Of a stretch of DNA of 64,000 bases, positions 35,083-43,568 are shown piece after piece; position 1 is the stretch's first letter; the number at the start of each line of letters is the position of its first letter. The notes beneath the pieces were generated by a model. That model did not search any database. It was not told the DNA's origin and saw only the letters and a list, made by a program, of their open reading frames with translations. The translations under genes and the position numbers were made by a program. The stretch comes from Flavobacteriales bacterium (GTDB lineage: Bacteria > Bacteroidota > Bacteroidia > Flavobacteriales_D > Sanyastnellaceae), in the NCBI GenBank assembly GCA_029238785.1, contig JAQWFN010000004.1:23807-87806 (forward strand), read 5' to 3'.

Positions 35083-37488
35083 TTAAAGTTCGATGATAAT
35101 TCCAATCGCAGGTAAAACATTTCCGTTACTGGCGTCGAGTAACTGACCAGCGTAACTCCCCGGAGTATTTGGATCTTGTATGGGTAATCCGTTTTCGTCT
35201 GTTTGAACCGTCAAAATGGGCTGTAAAGGTGTTACTTGATTGTAAATGTTTTGAATATCCAAAAAGACGTTCAAATTCCACTTATCAAAGAACCATTTTT
35301 TATCTACACGGATGTCCAGTTGGTGAAAGGCATTGATGCGCTCTTCATTCAAACGAGAATAATCGAGTAAACCTCTTCGCGCCACATCCCAAACATCGGC
35401 ACGCAAACTTGATTCTACGTCGTAAGGCGTAAACGGTAATCCGCCTGAAAACTGGAATCGAAAACCGACTTCCCAATTTCGTTTTAACTTCTTGCCTCCG
35501 GTTAAGCTGACGATGTGCTGACTGTCCCAACTCGATGGTCGGTAAGCCCCGGTGGCATCTTTGAACTCGCTTCTCACAAAAGTATAGGCCAAAATACCAA
35601 ACCAGCCTTTGTACAATTTTTGTTGAAGCAAGAGTTCGGCTCCGTAAGCCCGACCTTCAGAAATGGATCGTACCTCTTCATTTCCAATCACCCCAAAATC
35701 CGCCCCCAAATTCGCCAAACTGATGCCCTTATCAACACTGAAAGGATATTGGTCGTAATCTTTGAAGAAGCCCTCCACAGAAATAACGGTATTTCGCTCG
35801 GGGTAATCGTATTGGAGTCCGGCTACCAATTGTTTGTTGCGGATGTACTTCAAACCCTTGTCGCGGTTCACTAATCGTCCGTTTTCTGTATAGCCCAAAA
35901 CCGTGTAGGCGGGCAGTTGGTAGTAAATTCCGGTGTTAAAGTTGGCACTCAAGCGGGGTGTCAAGGCATAACTAGCGCTGAATCTTGGCGAGAACTGATT
36001 GAGTGGGTTCAACATTTCCGAGGAATACTCGTTGGCATCCATTCTCACGCCGAGCGACAAAACCAAGCGCTCTGCAAGAAAACGCTTGCTGCTTTGGGCA
36101 AATGCACCAAACTTGTGCATGTCGAATTCACTGTAGAAATTGAAAGGAACCACGTTTCCATTTTCAAAAGAAAACTCCTGAAAATCACTGCGGTTATTGA
36201 ACTTCGCATACTCGTAATTCAAGCCGTAAGTGAGCTTCACGCTGTTTTTCAAAAACAAACGGCGCTCTAACCTGAACTTGTTTTCAATTTCCTGAGAGAT
36301 GTAATCGCGCACCAAAGGCAAGCTCTCGTCGTTGTCAACATGCTTAAACGATCGGTTGTTCAGCATGTTTCTGCTGAGAACAAAGGTCCAACGCCCCTTT
36401 TCATCAAATCGGTCCCACTTGGCACCTATCGCGTAGTTCCATTGGGTATCAATCGACAGTACATCGAGAAGGTAACGGTTTCGCTCAAAATCTTCTTCCG
36501 TGGGATCTTGACCCAAGTTCAAATTCAAAGAAAACTGATCAATCGCCCCCAAACCAAGCACGGTAATGCGGTTTTTATCGTCGGGCTTGGCGGTCCACTT
36601 GAACTGAAAATCGTTGTACGTAGGTAAAAAAGGCAAGCCAATTTGCTCAAACAAGAGCTGGAGATAAGACCTTCTTGCCGACATAATGATCGACGACTTG
36701 TCGCCTGTTGGTCCTTCCAAAGTTAAGCCCACATCGCTTGTTCCTACAACCAGGTTCCCCGCCCAGCGGTCGGTTCTCCCTTCTTTAAAACCGAAGTCAA
36801 AAACACTACTCAAGGCATTCCCTCTTGTTGCGGGAAAAGCACCGCTATAAAACTCCACGTCTTGAATAAAGTCCACATTAATCAGACCTACTGGTCCGCC
36901 AGACGCACCTTGTGTAGCAAAGTGGTTGATGTTGGGGATTTCAATGCCATCGATAAAAAAGCGGTTTTCATTGGCCGCTCCACCTCGAATGATGATGTCG
37001 TTTCTAAACGAAGGAATACTGGCCACCCCAGGCAGGGAACGAATGGCTCTAGAAATATCCCTGTTCCCTCCAGGGTTTCTTTTCACCTCATTGATCCCAA
37101 TTTTCCGAACGCTCAATGGGGCTTCTTCCTTATTAGCAAAACTGCTCGTAGCCACTTCGGCTACCTCCAATTCTACCGCTGCTTCTTCCAACTGAATATC
37201 TGCTGTTGCCACCCGGGCATTCGACACTTGGATTTCAAAAACACGTTGCGTTTTGAAGCCAATGAAACTCGCTTCGAGGTTGTAGAGTCCGGGTTCTAGT
37301 CCGGTGATTTCGTAATTACCATCAATATCACTGGTGGTTCCTTTTGTATCGCCTTGAATGATCACCGTGGCAAATGGAATGGCCTCGTTGTTCTTCAGGT
37401 TGGTGATTTTTCCTTTGATGATGCCGTTTTGAGCCAAAGCAAAGCTCGAAAGCAAGAGCAGTAATAGTGCCGCACTAAAGTTTTTCAT
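35083..37488 (-). CDS. TonB-dependent outer membrane receptor with carboxypeptidase-regulatory-like domain
   Basis: An 801-residue outer membrane transporter. From the ATG at 37488: signal peptide (MKNFSAALLLLLLSSFALA), a CarbopepD_reg_2 domain at about 20-105 (GKITNLKNNEAIPFATVIIQ, SDIDGNYEITGLEPG), a plug domain at about 120-240 (IRGGAANENRFFIDGIEIPN) and a 22-strand barrel ending near IIIEL. No SusD-like partner is adjacent, so it is not a classic SusC/D polysaccharide pair; ligand unknown. A start at 37536 would add a hydrophilic tail before the signal peptide and is unlikely. Confidence 0.88.
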   Translation of the reverse strand: MKNFSAALLLLLLSSFALAQNGIIKGKITNLKNNEAIPFATVIIQGDTKGTTSDIDGNYEITGLEPGLYNLEASFIGFKTQRVFEIQVSNARVATADIQLEEAAVELEVAEVATSSFANKEEAPLSVRKIGINEVKRNPGGNRDISRAIRSLPGVASIPSFRNDIIIRGGAANENRFFIDGIEIPNINHFATQGASGGPVGLINVDFIQDVEFYSGAFPATRGNALSSVFDFGFKEGRTDRWAGNLVVGTSDVGLTLEGPTGDKSSIIMSARRSYLQLLFEQIGLPFLPTYNDFQFKWTAKPDDKNRITVLGLGAIDQFSLNLNLGQDPTEEDFERNRYLLDVLSIDTQWNYAIGAKWDRFDEKGRWTFVLSRNMLNNRSFKHVDNDESLPLVRDYISQEIENKFRLERRLFLKNSVKLTYGLNYEYAKFNNRSDFQEFSFENGNVVPFNFYSEFDMHKFGAFAQSSKRFLAERLVLSLGVRMDANEYSSEMLNPLNQFSPRFSASYALTPRLSANFNTGIYYQLPAYTVLGYTENGRLVNRDKGLKYIRNKQLVAGLQYDYPERNTVISVEGFFKDYDQYPFSVDKGISLANLGADFGVIGNEEVRSISEGRAYGAELLLQQKLYKGWFGILAYTFVRSEFKDATGAYRPSSWDSQHIVSLTGGKKLKRNWEVGFRFQFSGGLPFTPYDVESSLRADVWDVARRGLLDYSRLNEERINAFHQLDIRVDKKWFFDKWNLNVFLDIQNIYNQVTPLQPILTVQTDENGLPIQDPNTPGSYAGQLLDASNGNVLPAIGIIIEL

Positions 37489-37591
37489 GATCTGTGTTAT
37501 GTGAAAAGAAACACGCTTATACCTGAATAGGTTCAATACAAGTTAAATTTCATGCAAAATAAGCCGTTCGAATCCAACTTCGGGCATGGTA

Positions 37592-38248
37592 TTAAAACTC
37601 TAAATCAAGATTTAACGCTATCCGCAGTTTTTCCAAAGCCGGATTCTTTTCCTTCATGGCTTCGTATTTTTCTTTATCGGAATACGGACGAGCATCTCCT
37701 TCTTCTGCTTCGAGCACACGAAATTTGAGTTCTAGTCCTGGCGCTTGTAGCTTTTCTCGTAGGTGTCCCAAAAGCTCACTCCGGTAACGTTCCAATAACG
37801 GCGGTTGCGTGCTGTTGTTCAAAGACAGGTCGATGGTGTTCTCATGAAGGTCGGGAATATTGGTGGTAAGCAAGGTATAAAACGAGGCTTCATGGGTCTG
37901 TTTCACCTGTTCTGCATAGTCTTTCCAAGCGTCTTCAAAGAGGCGTTTATCGATTTTAACTATTGGTCCGCGCGCTTCCTCCTCTGCTATTTCTTCCGGT
38001 GTTTGACTTGGTGATGCTTGTTGATGATTGGCCTTTCCAAGTTCTTCTCTCACCACAAACCGTTCATTCGGTTTTACGCGAACGCCTTGTTGCTTTAAAA
38101 TTCCGGTAGGTTGCGCAATGGGGTTTGGCTTTTTAGAAAAGGCATTAATCACCTCCACTTCTCCTCCTTGGCTTGACGAAACTGTTCCTTTTGCCTTGAT
38201 AGAAGGCACCAAATGGGCGTTACGCAGGATGGGAACTAGGCGACGGGC
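37592..38248 (-). CDS. dnaX: DnaX tau-specific C-terminal region (-1 frame)
   Basis: This stretch is not preceded by a credible start: its first candidates (TTG 38212, GTG) lie inside an open frame that continues upstream into the A-run of dnaX. Read after a -1 shift at 38250-38248 it gives ARRLVPILRN, a linker (PNPIAQPTGILKQQGVRVKP), then a domain at about residues 120-215 of this part (FEDAWKDYAEQVKQTHEASF, PPLLERYRSELLGHLREKL) matching the DnaX C-terminal domain of Bacteroidota that contacts the polymerase and helicase. 218 residues; the joined protein would be about 584 residues, the family's usual size. Either translational frameshifting, polymerase slippage, or a sequencing error in the homopolymer. 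Confidence 0.75.
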   Translation of the reverse strand, partial: ARRLVPILRNAHLVPSIKAKGTVSSSQGGEVEVINAFSKKPNPIAQPTGILKQQGVRVKPNERFVVREELGKANHQQASPSQTPEEIAEEEARGPIVKIDKRLFEDAWKDYAEQVKQTHEASFYTLLTTNIPDLHENTIDLSLNNSTQPPLLERYRSELLGHLREKLQAPGLELKFRVLEAEEGDARPYSDKEKYEAMKEKNPALEKLRIALNLDLEF

Positions 38249-39345
38249 TTTTTTTTTTGAGCGATTTGAGCAGCTAGCGAACCGATTTGCATCAAAGACA
38301 ACTCGATGAGGAGTCGTTGGTTTTTACTGATCTTGTAGCTCTGATCGGCCTTATTGCACACCTCCATGGCTTGGATGAGCCACATCAAAGAAGGTTGCTG
38401 CGCTTGCTCGCGGTACCTGGCTTTGAGGTCATCACTTACTTCCATGAGCGAGAGGGTTGCTTCATCGGCACACACCATGAGGTTGCGCAAATGATCGCCA
38501 AGGCCAACAATGAAAATGTGTCCGTCAAAACCTGCCTTCAGAATCTCATTAAAAATCAAGAGTGCTTCAGAAATGTTTTCTTCGTGAAGCGCTTGGGTCA
38601 TTTTAAAGTAGTAATCGTAATCGAGAATGTTCAAGTTACTAATTACCGCTTGGTAGGTCAGTTGATGGTTTGAAAAGGCCACAGCCTGATCGAAGATAGA
38701 TAGCGCATCTCGAAGAGCTCCGTCTGCTTTTTGGGCGATGATGTGCAGCGCTTCCGGTTCAGTGCTTACTTTTTCTCGTTCAGCAATCATTTGGAGGTGC
38801 TCCACCATGTCGTTGATGCTGATTCTATTGAAGTCGAAAACCTGACAACGCGAAAGAATGGTTGGAAGGATTTTGTGTTTTTCAGTAGTAGCGAGTACGA
38901 ATTTGGCATGTGCCGGTGGTTCTTCAAGTGTTTTCAAGAAGGCGTTGAAGGCCGCCGCACTGAGCATGTGCACCTCATCAATCACATACACCTTATACTT
39001 ACCCGTTTGCGGTGGGATGCGCACTTGCTCCATCAAGCTCCGAATATCGTCTACACTGTTGTTTGAAGCCGCATCCAACTCAAAGATGTTGAAGGCATAT
39101 TCTCCTTCAAGATCTTGGTCAAAATCGCCCCCTTCATTTGGCATCCATCCATTAATCGCCTTCGCGAAAATTCGGGCACAAGTGGTTTTACCTACACCTC
39201 TTGGCCCACAGAACAAATAGGCATGGCCCAACTGTTCTGAATCAATGGCGCGTTGAAGTGTGGCTTTGATGGACTTCTGTCCAACCACCGTATCCCAATT
39301 GTAAGGGCGATATTTCCTGGCCGAAACCTTGTAGGCTTTATTCAT
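38236..39345 (-). CDS. dnaX: DNA polymerase III subunit gamma/tau, zero-frame product
   Basis: The clamp-loader ATPase that opens the beta clamp. From the ATG at 39345 (MNKAYKVSARKYRP) the zero-frame product is 369 residues: Walker A GPRGVGKTT (about 46-54), Walker B VYVIDEVHML (about 115-124), sensor 1 LATTEKHK and arginine-finger motif LSRCQVFDF, then clamp-loader domain III to AQKKKPVA at TAG 38238-38236. The four-cysteine zinc module normally between Walker A and B is absent; the loop reads NGWMPNEGGDFDQDLEGEYA. A -1 shift on A10 extends the protein into the region at 37592-38248. An ATG at 39366 would add seven residues and is less likely. Confidence 0.92.
   Translation of the reverse strand: MNKAYKVSARKYRPYNWDTVVGQKSIKATLQRAIDSEQLGHAYLFCGPRGVGKTTCARIFAKAINGWMPNEGGDFDQDLEGEYAFNIFELDAASNNSVDDIRSLMEQVRIPPQTGKYKVYVIDEVHMLSAAAFNAFLKTLEEPPAHAKFVLATTEKHKILPTILSRCQVFDFNRISINDMVEHLQMIAEREKVSTEPEALHIIAQKADGALRDALSIFDQAVAFSNHQLTYQAVISNLNILDYDYYFKMTQALHEENISEALLIFNEILKAGFDGHIFIVGLGDHLRNLMVCADEATLSLMEVSDDLKARYREQAQQPSLMWLIQAMEVCNKADQSYKISKNQRLLIELSLMQIGSLAAQIAQKKKPVA
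38248..38258 (-). other. slippery A10-G site of dnaX
   Basis: Minus strand A10 (38258-38249) followed by G. In the zero frame it reads CAA AAA AAA AAG, so it ends with the heptamer A AAA AAG in the same phase as the E. coli dnaX slip site. Slipping back one base joins the two dnaX parts. No strong hairpin follows within 40 bases, so transcriptional slippage is as plausible as ribosomal frameshifting. Confidence 0.7.
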
Positions 39346-39495
39346 AGCGAAATGCAAATATCGCACTTTTGTAGGAGTTGAGGAAAGGGAGTTGTCAACA
39401 CAGAATAAACATTAAATGAACAGGCTTAAAGCAGCGCTTTGCCTCAATAATTGAAGAAAAGAAGCCTTGAACTTGCCGAATGTCAAAGATTTGGC

Positions 39496-39503
39496 TACTT
39501 TTG
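39496..39503 (+). promoter_or_regulatory. -7 box of the rpsF-rpsR-rplI unit
   Basis: TACTTTTG matches TAnnTTTG, with TTG 20 bases upstream at 39473-39475. It ends 34 bases before the rpsF ATG, giving a leader of about 29 bases. Confidence 0.65.
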
Positions 39504-39537
39504 CACCCCAAATTTTATAGTAAATAAATCAATTTTT

Positions 39538-39885
39538 ATGAATCGTTACGAGACTGTTTTCATTATGACTCCCGTGCTGTCTGACGAACAGGCAGCGGAA
39601 ACAGTAAAGAAGTTCAAGGACTTTATTGCTGACAACGGAGGTAAACTCGTTCATGAAGATTCTTGGGGACTTCGCAAATTGGCTTATCCAATTCAGAAGA
39701 AGACCACAGGATTCTATCATTTGTTGGAATTTGAAGCACCAGGTGAAATTGTTCGCCCAATGGAGGTTCAATTCCGAAGAGACGAGCGCATTATTCGCTT
39801 TTTGACTACCCGCATGGAGAAACACCATGTTACTTACGCGGAATCACGTCGAAACAAAAAAACTCAAACAGCGTCAGCTGAATAA
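39538..39885 (+). CDS. rpsF: 30S ribosomal protein S6 (bS6)
   Basis: S6 binds the central domain of 16S rRNA as a heterodimer with S18. The product is 115 residues from the ATG at 39538 (MNRYETVFIMTPVLSDEQ); an upstream in-frame start at 39451 would precede the promoter. The VRPMEVQFRRDERIIRFLT block is conserved. First of rpsF-rpsR-rplI, 19 bases before rpsR. Confidence 0.96.
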   Translation: MNRYETVFIMTPVLSDEQAAETVKKFKDFIADNGGKLVHEDSWGLRKLAYPIQKKTTGFYHLLEFEAPGEIVRPMEVQFRRDERIIRFLTTRMEKHHVTYAESRRNKKTQTASAE

Positions 39886-39904
39886 CCCTTTCAAGTCCTG
39901 AACA

Positions 39905-40165
39905 ATGGCAGATAAAGTAAGATACCTCAATCCTATCCAGATTGAAACTGTTAGAGACAAGTATTGTCGTTTCCGTAAATCTGGAATCAAGTACATCGAT
40001 TATAAAGATCCAGACTTCTTGTTGAAGTTGTGTAACGAACAAGGGAAGATCCTTCCACGTCGTTTAACTGGAACTTCATTGAAATACCAAAGAAAAGTAG
40101 CTCAAGCTATTAAGAAAGCACGTCACTTGGCATTGCTTCCTTATGTTGCTGATATGCTCAAGTAA
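39905..40165 (+). CDS. rpsR: 30S ribosomal protein S18 (bS18)
   Basis: Partner of S6 on 16S rRNA. The 86-residue product has the conserved [20 protein letters not shown] and [20 protein letters not shown] segments. It lies 19 bases after rpsF and 20 before rplI in the standard order. No zinc-binding CxxC form is seen. Confidence 0.96.
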   Translation: MADKVRYLNPIQIETVRDKYCRFRKSGIKYIDYKDPDFLLKLCNEQGKILPRRLTGTSLKYQRKVAQAIKKARHLALLPYVADMLK

Positions 40166-40185
40166 CCCTTTAATCTTAATACATC

Positions 40186-40632
40186 ATGGAAATTATCCTT
40201 AAACAAGACGTTGAGAACTTAGGTTCAAAAGACGACCTCCTGATCGTTAAGAACGGTTATGCGAGAAACTACCTTATTCCTCAAGGAATGGCTATCTCAG
40301 CTACTCCTTCAGCTAAAAAAATGCACGAAGAGACCTTACGTCAACGCGCGCACAAAGAAGGAAAAATCCTTCAAGAAGCTGAAGCAATGGCAGCTAAGCT
40401 AGAAGGCATCACTTTGAAAATTGGTGCTAAAGCTGGTGAGAATGGTAAAATCTTCGGTTCAGTTAACAACATCCAAATCGCTGAAGCGCTGGCTGCAGCT
40501 GGATTCGAGTTCGACCGTAAGAGCATTAACATCAAGGAAGACGCAATTAAAGAGCTTGGTACTTACGAAGCAAGCATCAAATTGCATAAAAAAGTAATCA
40601 AAACCCTCTCTTTCGAGGTGGTTGGAGAATAA
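40186..40632 (+). CDS. rplI: 50S ribosomal protein L9 (bL9)
   Basis: L9 binds 23S rRNA near the L1 stalk and affects reading-frame fidelity. The 148-residue product has the N-terminal RNA-binding domain (MEIILKQDVENLGSKDDLLI, NGYARNYLIPQGMA) joined by the long helix to a C-terminal domain containing GENGKIFGSVNNIQIAEAL. A bidirectional terminator follows 31 bases past the stop. Confidence 0.97.
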   Translation: MEIILKQDVENLGSKDDLLIVKNGYARNYLIPQGMAISATPSAKKMHEETLRQRAHKEGKILQEAEAMAAKLEGITLKIGAKAGENGKIFGSVNNIQIAEALAAAGFEFDRKSINIKEDAIKELGTYEASIKLHKKVIKTLSFEVVGE

Positions 40633-40663
40633 GCCCTCCGATAATCATATCTACTACTCTACG

Positions 40664-40694
40664 AAAACGGCGGTCCTTTTGGATCGCCGTTTTT
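40664..40694. terminator. bidirectional terminator between rplI and the 505-residue gene
   Basis: AAAACGGCGGTCC pairs with GGATCGCCGTTTT around TTTT, with A's on the left and a T-run (TTTTTATTTTA) on the right. It serves rplI on the plus strand and, with the A-run, can serve the convergent minus-strand gene ending at 40698. Confidence 0.8.
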
Positions 40695-40697
40695 ATT

Positions 40698-42215
40698 TTA
40701 TACCTCAGCGCCCCGAACCATCTCAAGCAGCAATTCGTAATAGCTCCTGCCCTCGGCCTTGCTCTTTAACCAAGTGTAATAGGCAACAGCCTGCAAATCT
40801 TCCCTTCTGTCGCTCTGCACCGCCAAGCTCTTTACCAAACGATCAAGAATAATCGGACCAGCAAAGGCTTCTCTGTTCGATAAATAACGCTGCACCCACT
40901 CTAGGAAAAGCAAGACCCTGCGGTAAGGACGTTGACTAAAAAACTCCTCAGATAAACTTTGAATCTTCTGAATCCCTTCCATGGCTCGCTGATCTTCGTG
41001 CAATTCCACCAGGGCAATCACCTCAATCATCTGCTTCTTTAATACCCATTCTAGGCCCATGTACTCAATGTGCCATTGGGTGCGGTGACGAAAGAGCTTA
41101 AAGGTTTCCAAGACCTTATCGAAAAAACCCAATTGAAAATAGAGCACAGCAAGATTCAAGATCAAGTTGTAACGCTCTTTGCTCACGCCACTAAAGGCAG
41201 GATGACTCAACATTTCCAAAAGCAACTCTTGGGCCTTGAGTAATTGTCCGGAAAAATTCCTTGTTTGCGCTTCCAAAAGCACCGCCTTACTGAACCAAAA
41301 ATACCTTCTCGACACCTGCAAACTGTTGATCAATTGGTAGAGCTCAGGCATTCTTTTCAAGGCCAAATCATATTTTCGACAACGGTAATCGGCGTGAGCT
41401 AGAAAATACGCCATCTCCACCTCTTGTTCATCACCTTCGTAGCCTCCCGCTGCTGTTATCAGCTCGTTTTGGGCATATAGAAAAGCGCGCAACTCATCAA
41501 ATTCCTTGGACGCCACCAGCACCGCCCTCATCATTACCGTGAGTTGATGCATCAATTTGGGCTTATTCACTTCATCATCAAGCAAATCATATTCTAAAAG
41601 GGTGTTTTGTAAGATCGACATCGGAGAACTCGCTTGGCCAGATTTCTTGCGTTCCCGCAAGCGCACCTGCAGGTGAGTTCGGGCCATCATCATGCGCTGC
41701 TCCAACTCCACTTCGGCAATCTTTAACTTCCTTTCCTCCTCTAATGCAAGCACCGCCGCTTCATCTTCCTCACCCGCCATCGCTATCCGCTCGTTCAAGA
41801 CCCAGTTCTGCATAAAGGTCATGGAACTTTGTTCAGACAAACGATCCGCTCTTTGCAATAAGGAATTCGCCCATTCAGAATGACCATTCTTTGCTAGGTA
41901 CCGCGATGCACGTATCGACTCAAAAATCTCCTTCTCTGCTTCTTGTTCTTCATTCAAAAGCTCCTCTGAAATATAGCGCACTGTTTGCTGGGCCAAACGC
42001 TTTCGAACTCCGTGGTAGGCCGCTCGGGTTTTGTTGTCTAACTTCCCATAAGCCATTAAAACAAAATCATCAGCAGAGAAATCCCCTCTTCGGATGCTTT
42101 TCGCCAAAGACAAATCCAATACGCCTTTCCTTCCTCCTCGCGCCTTCAAAAACCTCAAAAACCCATCAAAAGACTTGTGAGTCCATTGCCCTATTACTGC
42201 CTCAAGTGGTTTCAT
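40698..42215 (-). CDS. unrecognised 505-residue helical protein
   Basis: No family recognised. It has no signal peptide and no membrane segment; the sequence is almost wholly helical with weak TPR-like spacing (for example RYLAKNGHSEWANSLLQRAD, YFLAHADYRCRKYDLALKRM, LAVLYFQLGFFDKVLETFKL), so a repeat scaffold resembling a TPR superhelix is plausible. The middle (about 165-200) is rich in Glu, Arg and Met. It is convergent with rplI across a shared terminator and divergent from the next plus-strand gene. Many Bacteroidota genomes have such orphan helical-repeat proteins; function unknown. Confidence 0.7.
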   Translation of the reverse strand: MKPLEAVIGQWTHKSFDGFLRFLKARGGRKGVLDLSLAKSIRRGDFSADDFVLMAYGKLDNKTRAAYHGVRKRLAQQTVRYISEELLNEEQEAEKEIFESIRASRYLAKNGHSEWANSLLQRADRLSEQSSMTFMQNWVLNERIAMAGEEDEAAVLALEEERKLKIAEVELEQRMMMARTHLQVRLRERKKSGQASSPMSILQNTLLEYDLLDDEVNKPKLMHQLTVMMRAVLVASKEFDELRAFLYAQNELITAAGGYEGDEQEVEMAYFLAHADYRCRKYDLALKRMPELYQLINSLQVSRRYFWFSKAVLLEAQTRNFSGQLLKAQELLLEMLSHPAFSGVSKERYNLILNLAVLYFQLGFFDKVLETFKLFRHRTQWHIEYMGLEWVLKKQMIEVIALVELHEDQRAMEGIQKIQSLSEEFFSQRPYRRVLLFLEWVQRYLSNREAFAGPIILDRLVKSLAVQSDRREDLQAVAYYTWLKSKAEGRSYYELLLEMVRGAEV

Positions 42216-42329
42216 ACATCCGTTTTTTGTTTTAGAAACCTCTGAATTTATAAATATTAGCTCAACTAATCAAGAGTGTTTTTACATCTGTTCCAGATGA
42301 AGTAAATAGAGCAGCTTCTATTCTTCGAA

Positions 42330-42337
42330 TAAGTTTG
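42330..42337 (+). promoter_or_regulatory. -7 box upstream of the small membrane protein gene
   Basis: TAAGTTTG matches TAnnTTTG and ends 21 bases before the ATG at 42359. A TTG start at 42335 lies inside this box, which argues for the ATG. Confidence 0.55.
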
Positions 42338-42358
42338 TCTAAATCAAAACAGAAAACG

Positions 42359-42796
42359 ATGACGACAACAATGATTAGCATTCTATTTCTTGTGTTAGCG
42401 CTTCAACTTCTTGGCCTATACTTCTTGCTTCGCATCTCCAATTTCTCTTGGGAAGACCAAAATCTTCAGCAATCCAAAAGGAACAGACAAGATTGGCAAG
42501 AGGCACCTGTTGATGAATTTGGACTCTTCTTTAGTTGCAACGAACAGCTTAGTGCTCAACTCAAGGACAAAAGAAAATCGCAAGTAAAAAGCACCATCGA
42601 CAGGAGCTACCAACAACTACAGCATTGGTCAAAACCAAAGTTAGCCCATCAATTCCAAAGCTTATTAAAACCCCTTTTCTGCGCCATACTATTCGCCCTC
42701 TTTTGTCTCTTCGCCATCCATATCAGCAGAACACATGGCAAAGGTGAAATGAAAAGCATCGCACAAAAAATTGTCGACAAGGCCCAAAGCTACTAG
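42359..42796 (+). CDS. small membrane protein, unrecognised
   Basis: A 145-residue protein with two hydrophobic segments, at about residues 5-22 (MISILFLVLALQLLGLYF) and 105-122 (FCAILFALFCLFAIHI), separated by an 80-residue charged region rich in Gln, Lys and Arg (QSKRNRQDWQEAPVDE). The layout fits a two-pass inner membrane protein with a large loop. No known family. It is followed 44 bases later by the putative outer membrane protein gene and may share its transcript. Confidence 0.55.
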   Translation: MTTTMISILFLVLALQLLGLYFLLRISNFSWEDQNLQQSKRNRQDWQEAPVDEFGLFFSCNEQLSAQLKDKRKSQVKSTIDRSYQQLQHWSKPKLAHQFQSLLKPLFCAILFALFCLFAIHISRTHGKGEMKSIAQKIVDKAQSY

Positions 42797-42840
42797 CGTT
42801 CCAACTTGAAGAACAGCTTCTTTTTTCCGTCCTTCGGGGC

Positions 42841-43545
42841 ATGCAAATCAAACTCCTATTCTTGGTATTCATCCTAGCAATTCCAATCTGTGGCTACAGT
42901 CAAATACGCATTGCTAAACTGAACACCTCTGGTGCCGCCTTTGGAGTTGTAGGCTTGTCTTTCGAGAAAGTTCAAAAGAAACAGTATTCTTGGCAAATTG
43001 GGCTGAATTACCGGCCGAACATGAACGGACCATCAAGCTTACTCGACCGCAGTGATGAAGGTTTTAACTTCAGTGAGGGGAAATCAACATTGATGGGCCT
43101 TCATTTAGAATACCGCTTCTACACCGAGAAGGCCCGAAAAATGGAAACGAAACCCTACTTCGGCCTCTTCAGCATCGCTCAAACCATTCAATTCGAAAGT
43201 ACACATGATGGTCCGCTCAAAACAAACACCACAGGAACTTACCCCATAGAAACATCCTGGATAAGGGCCGGATTGGGACTGGAATACGGCGTTCAATGGA
43301 TCCTGAAGAAACGCATCAGCATCGACTGGACCATCCTTGGTTTTGGCCTGTCTTGGAATCAAATCCAAAGCGACTTGTTTGGCGACGACAGCTTAAATGT
43401 TGGTCGCTTCGAAGACCTCATTGCAGGTACTCCTTTTATTGGCAACCACCTGCTTTACAAACGCCAAGAGGAAGACTACCGGGCAGAAAGCACCTTTATC
43501 GGTGTTATCCCAAGAGCAGGAATAAAATTGGGACTTTTGTTTTAG
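42841..43545 (+). CDS. predicted outer membrane beta-barrel protein
   Basis: A 234-residue protein with a signal peptide (MQIKLLFLVFILAIPICGYS, cleavage near residue 20) and an alternating pattern ending in aromatic-hydrophobic strands (YSWQIGLNYRPN, LMGLHLEYRFYTEK, WIRAGLGLEYGVQW, AGIKLGLLF), typical of small Bacteroidota barrels. It resembles DUF3575-type proteins in shape but the family was not identified. The gene ends 23 bases before uvrB and contains the uvrB promoter region at its 3' side. Confidence 0.6.
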   Translation: MQIKLLFLVFILAIPICGYSQIRIAKLNTSGAAFGVVGLSFEKVQKKQYSWQIGLNYRPNMNGPSSLLDRSDEGFNFSEGKSTLMGLHLEYRFYTEKARKMETKPYFGLFSIAQTIQFESTHDGPLKTNTTGTYPIETSWIRAGLGLEYGVQWILKKRISIDWTILGFGLSWNQIQSDLFGDDSLNVGRFEDLIAGTPFIGNHLLYKRQEEDYRAESTFIGVIPRAGIKLGLLF

Positions 43546-43555
43546 CGGGCTTTGG

Positions 43556-43563
43556 TACATTTG
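43556..43563 (+). promoter_or_regulatory. -7 box of uvrB (leaderless type)
   Basis: TACATTTG matches TAnnTTTG and ends five bases before the uvrB ATG, so transcription would start at or next to the ATG. TTTG at 43536-43539 is 16 bases upstream, short of the usual 19. Confidence 0.6.
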
Positions 43564-43568
43564 TTCTC

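Noticed and set aside
42335..42358. TTG start of the small membrane protein
   Set aside because: The TTG lies inside the -7 promoter box; the ATG at 42359 is downstream of the likely transcription start.
43296..43568. Extended uvrB N-terminus
   Set aside because: Overlaps the barrel protein gene in another frame; UvrB homology begins at 43569, just after a promoter box.
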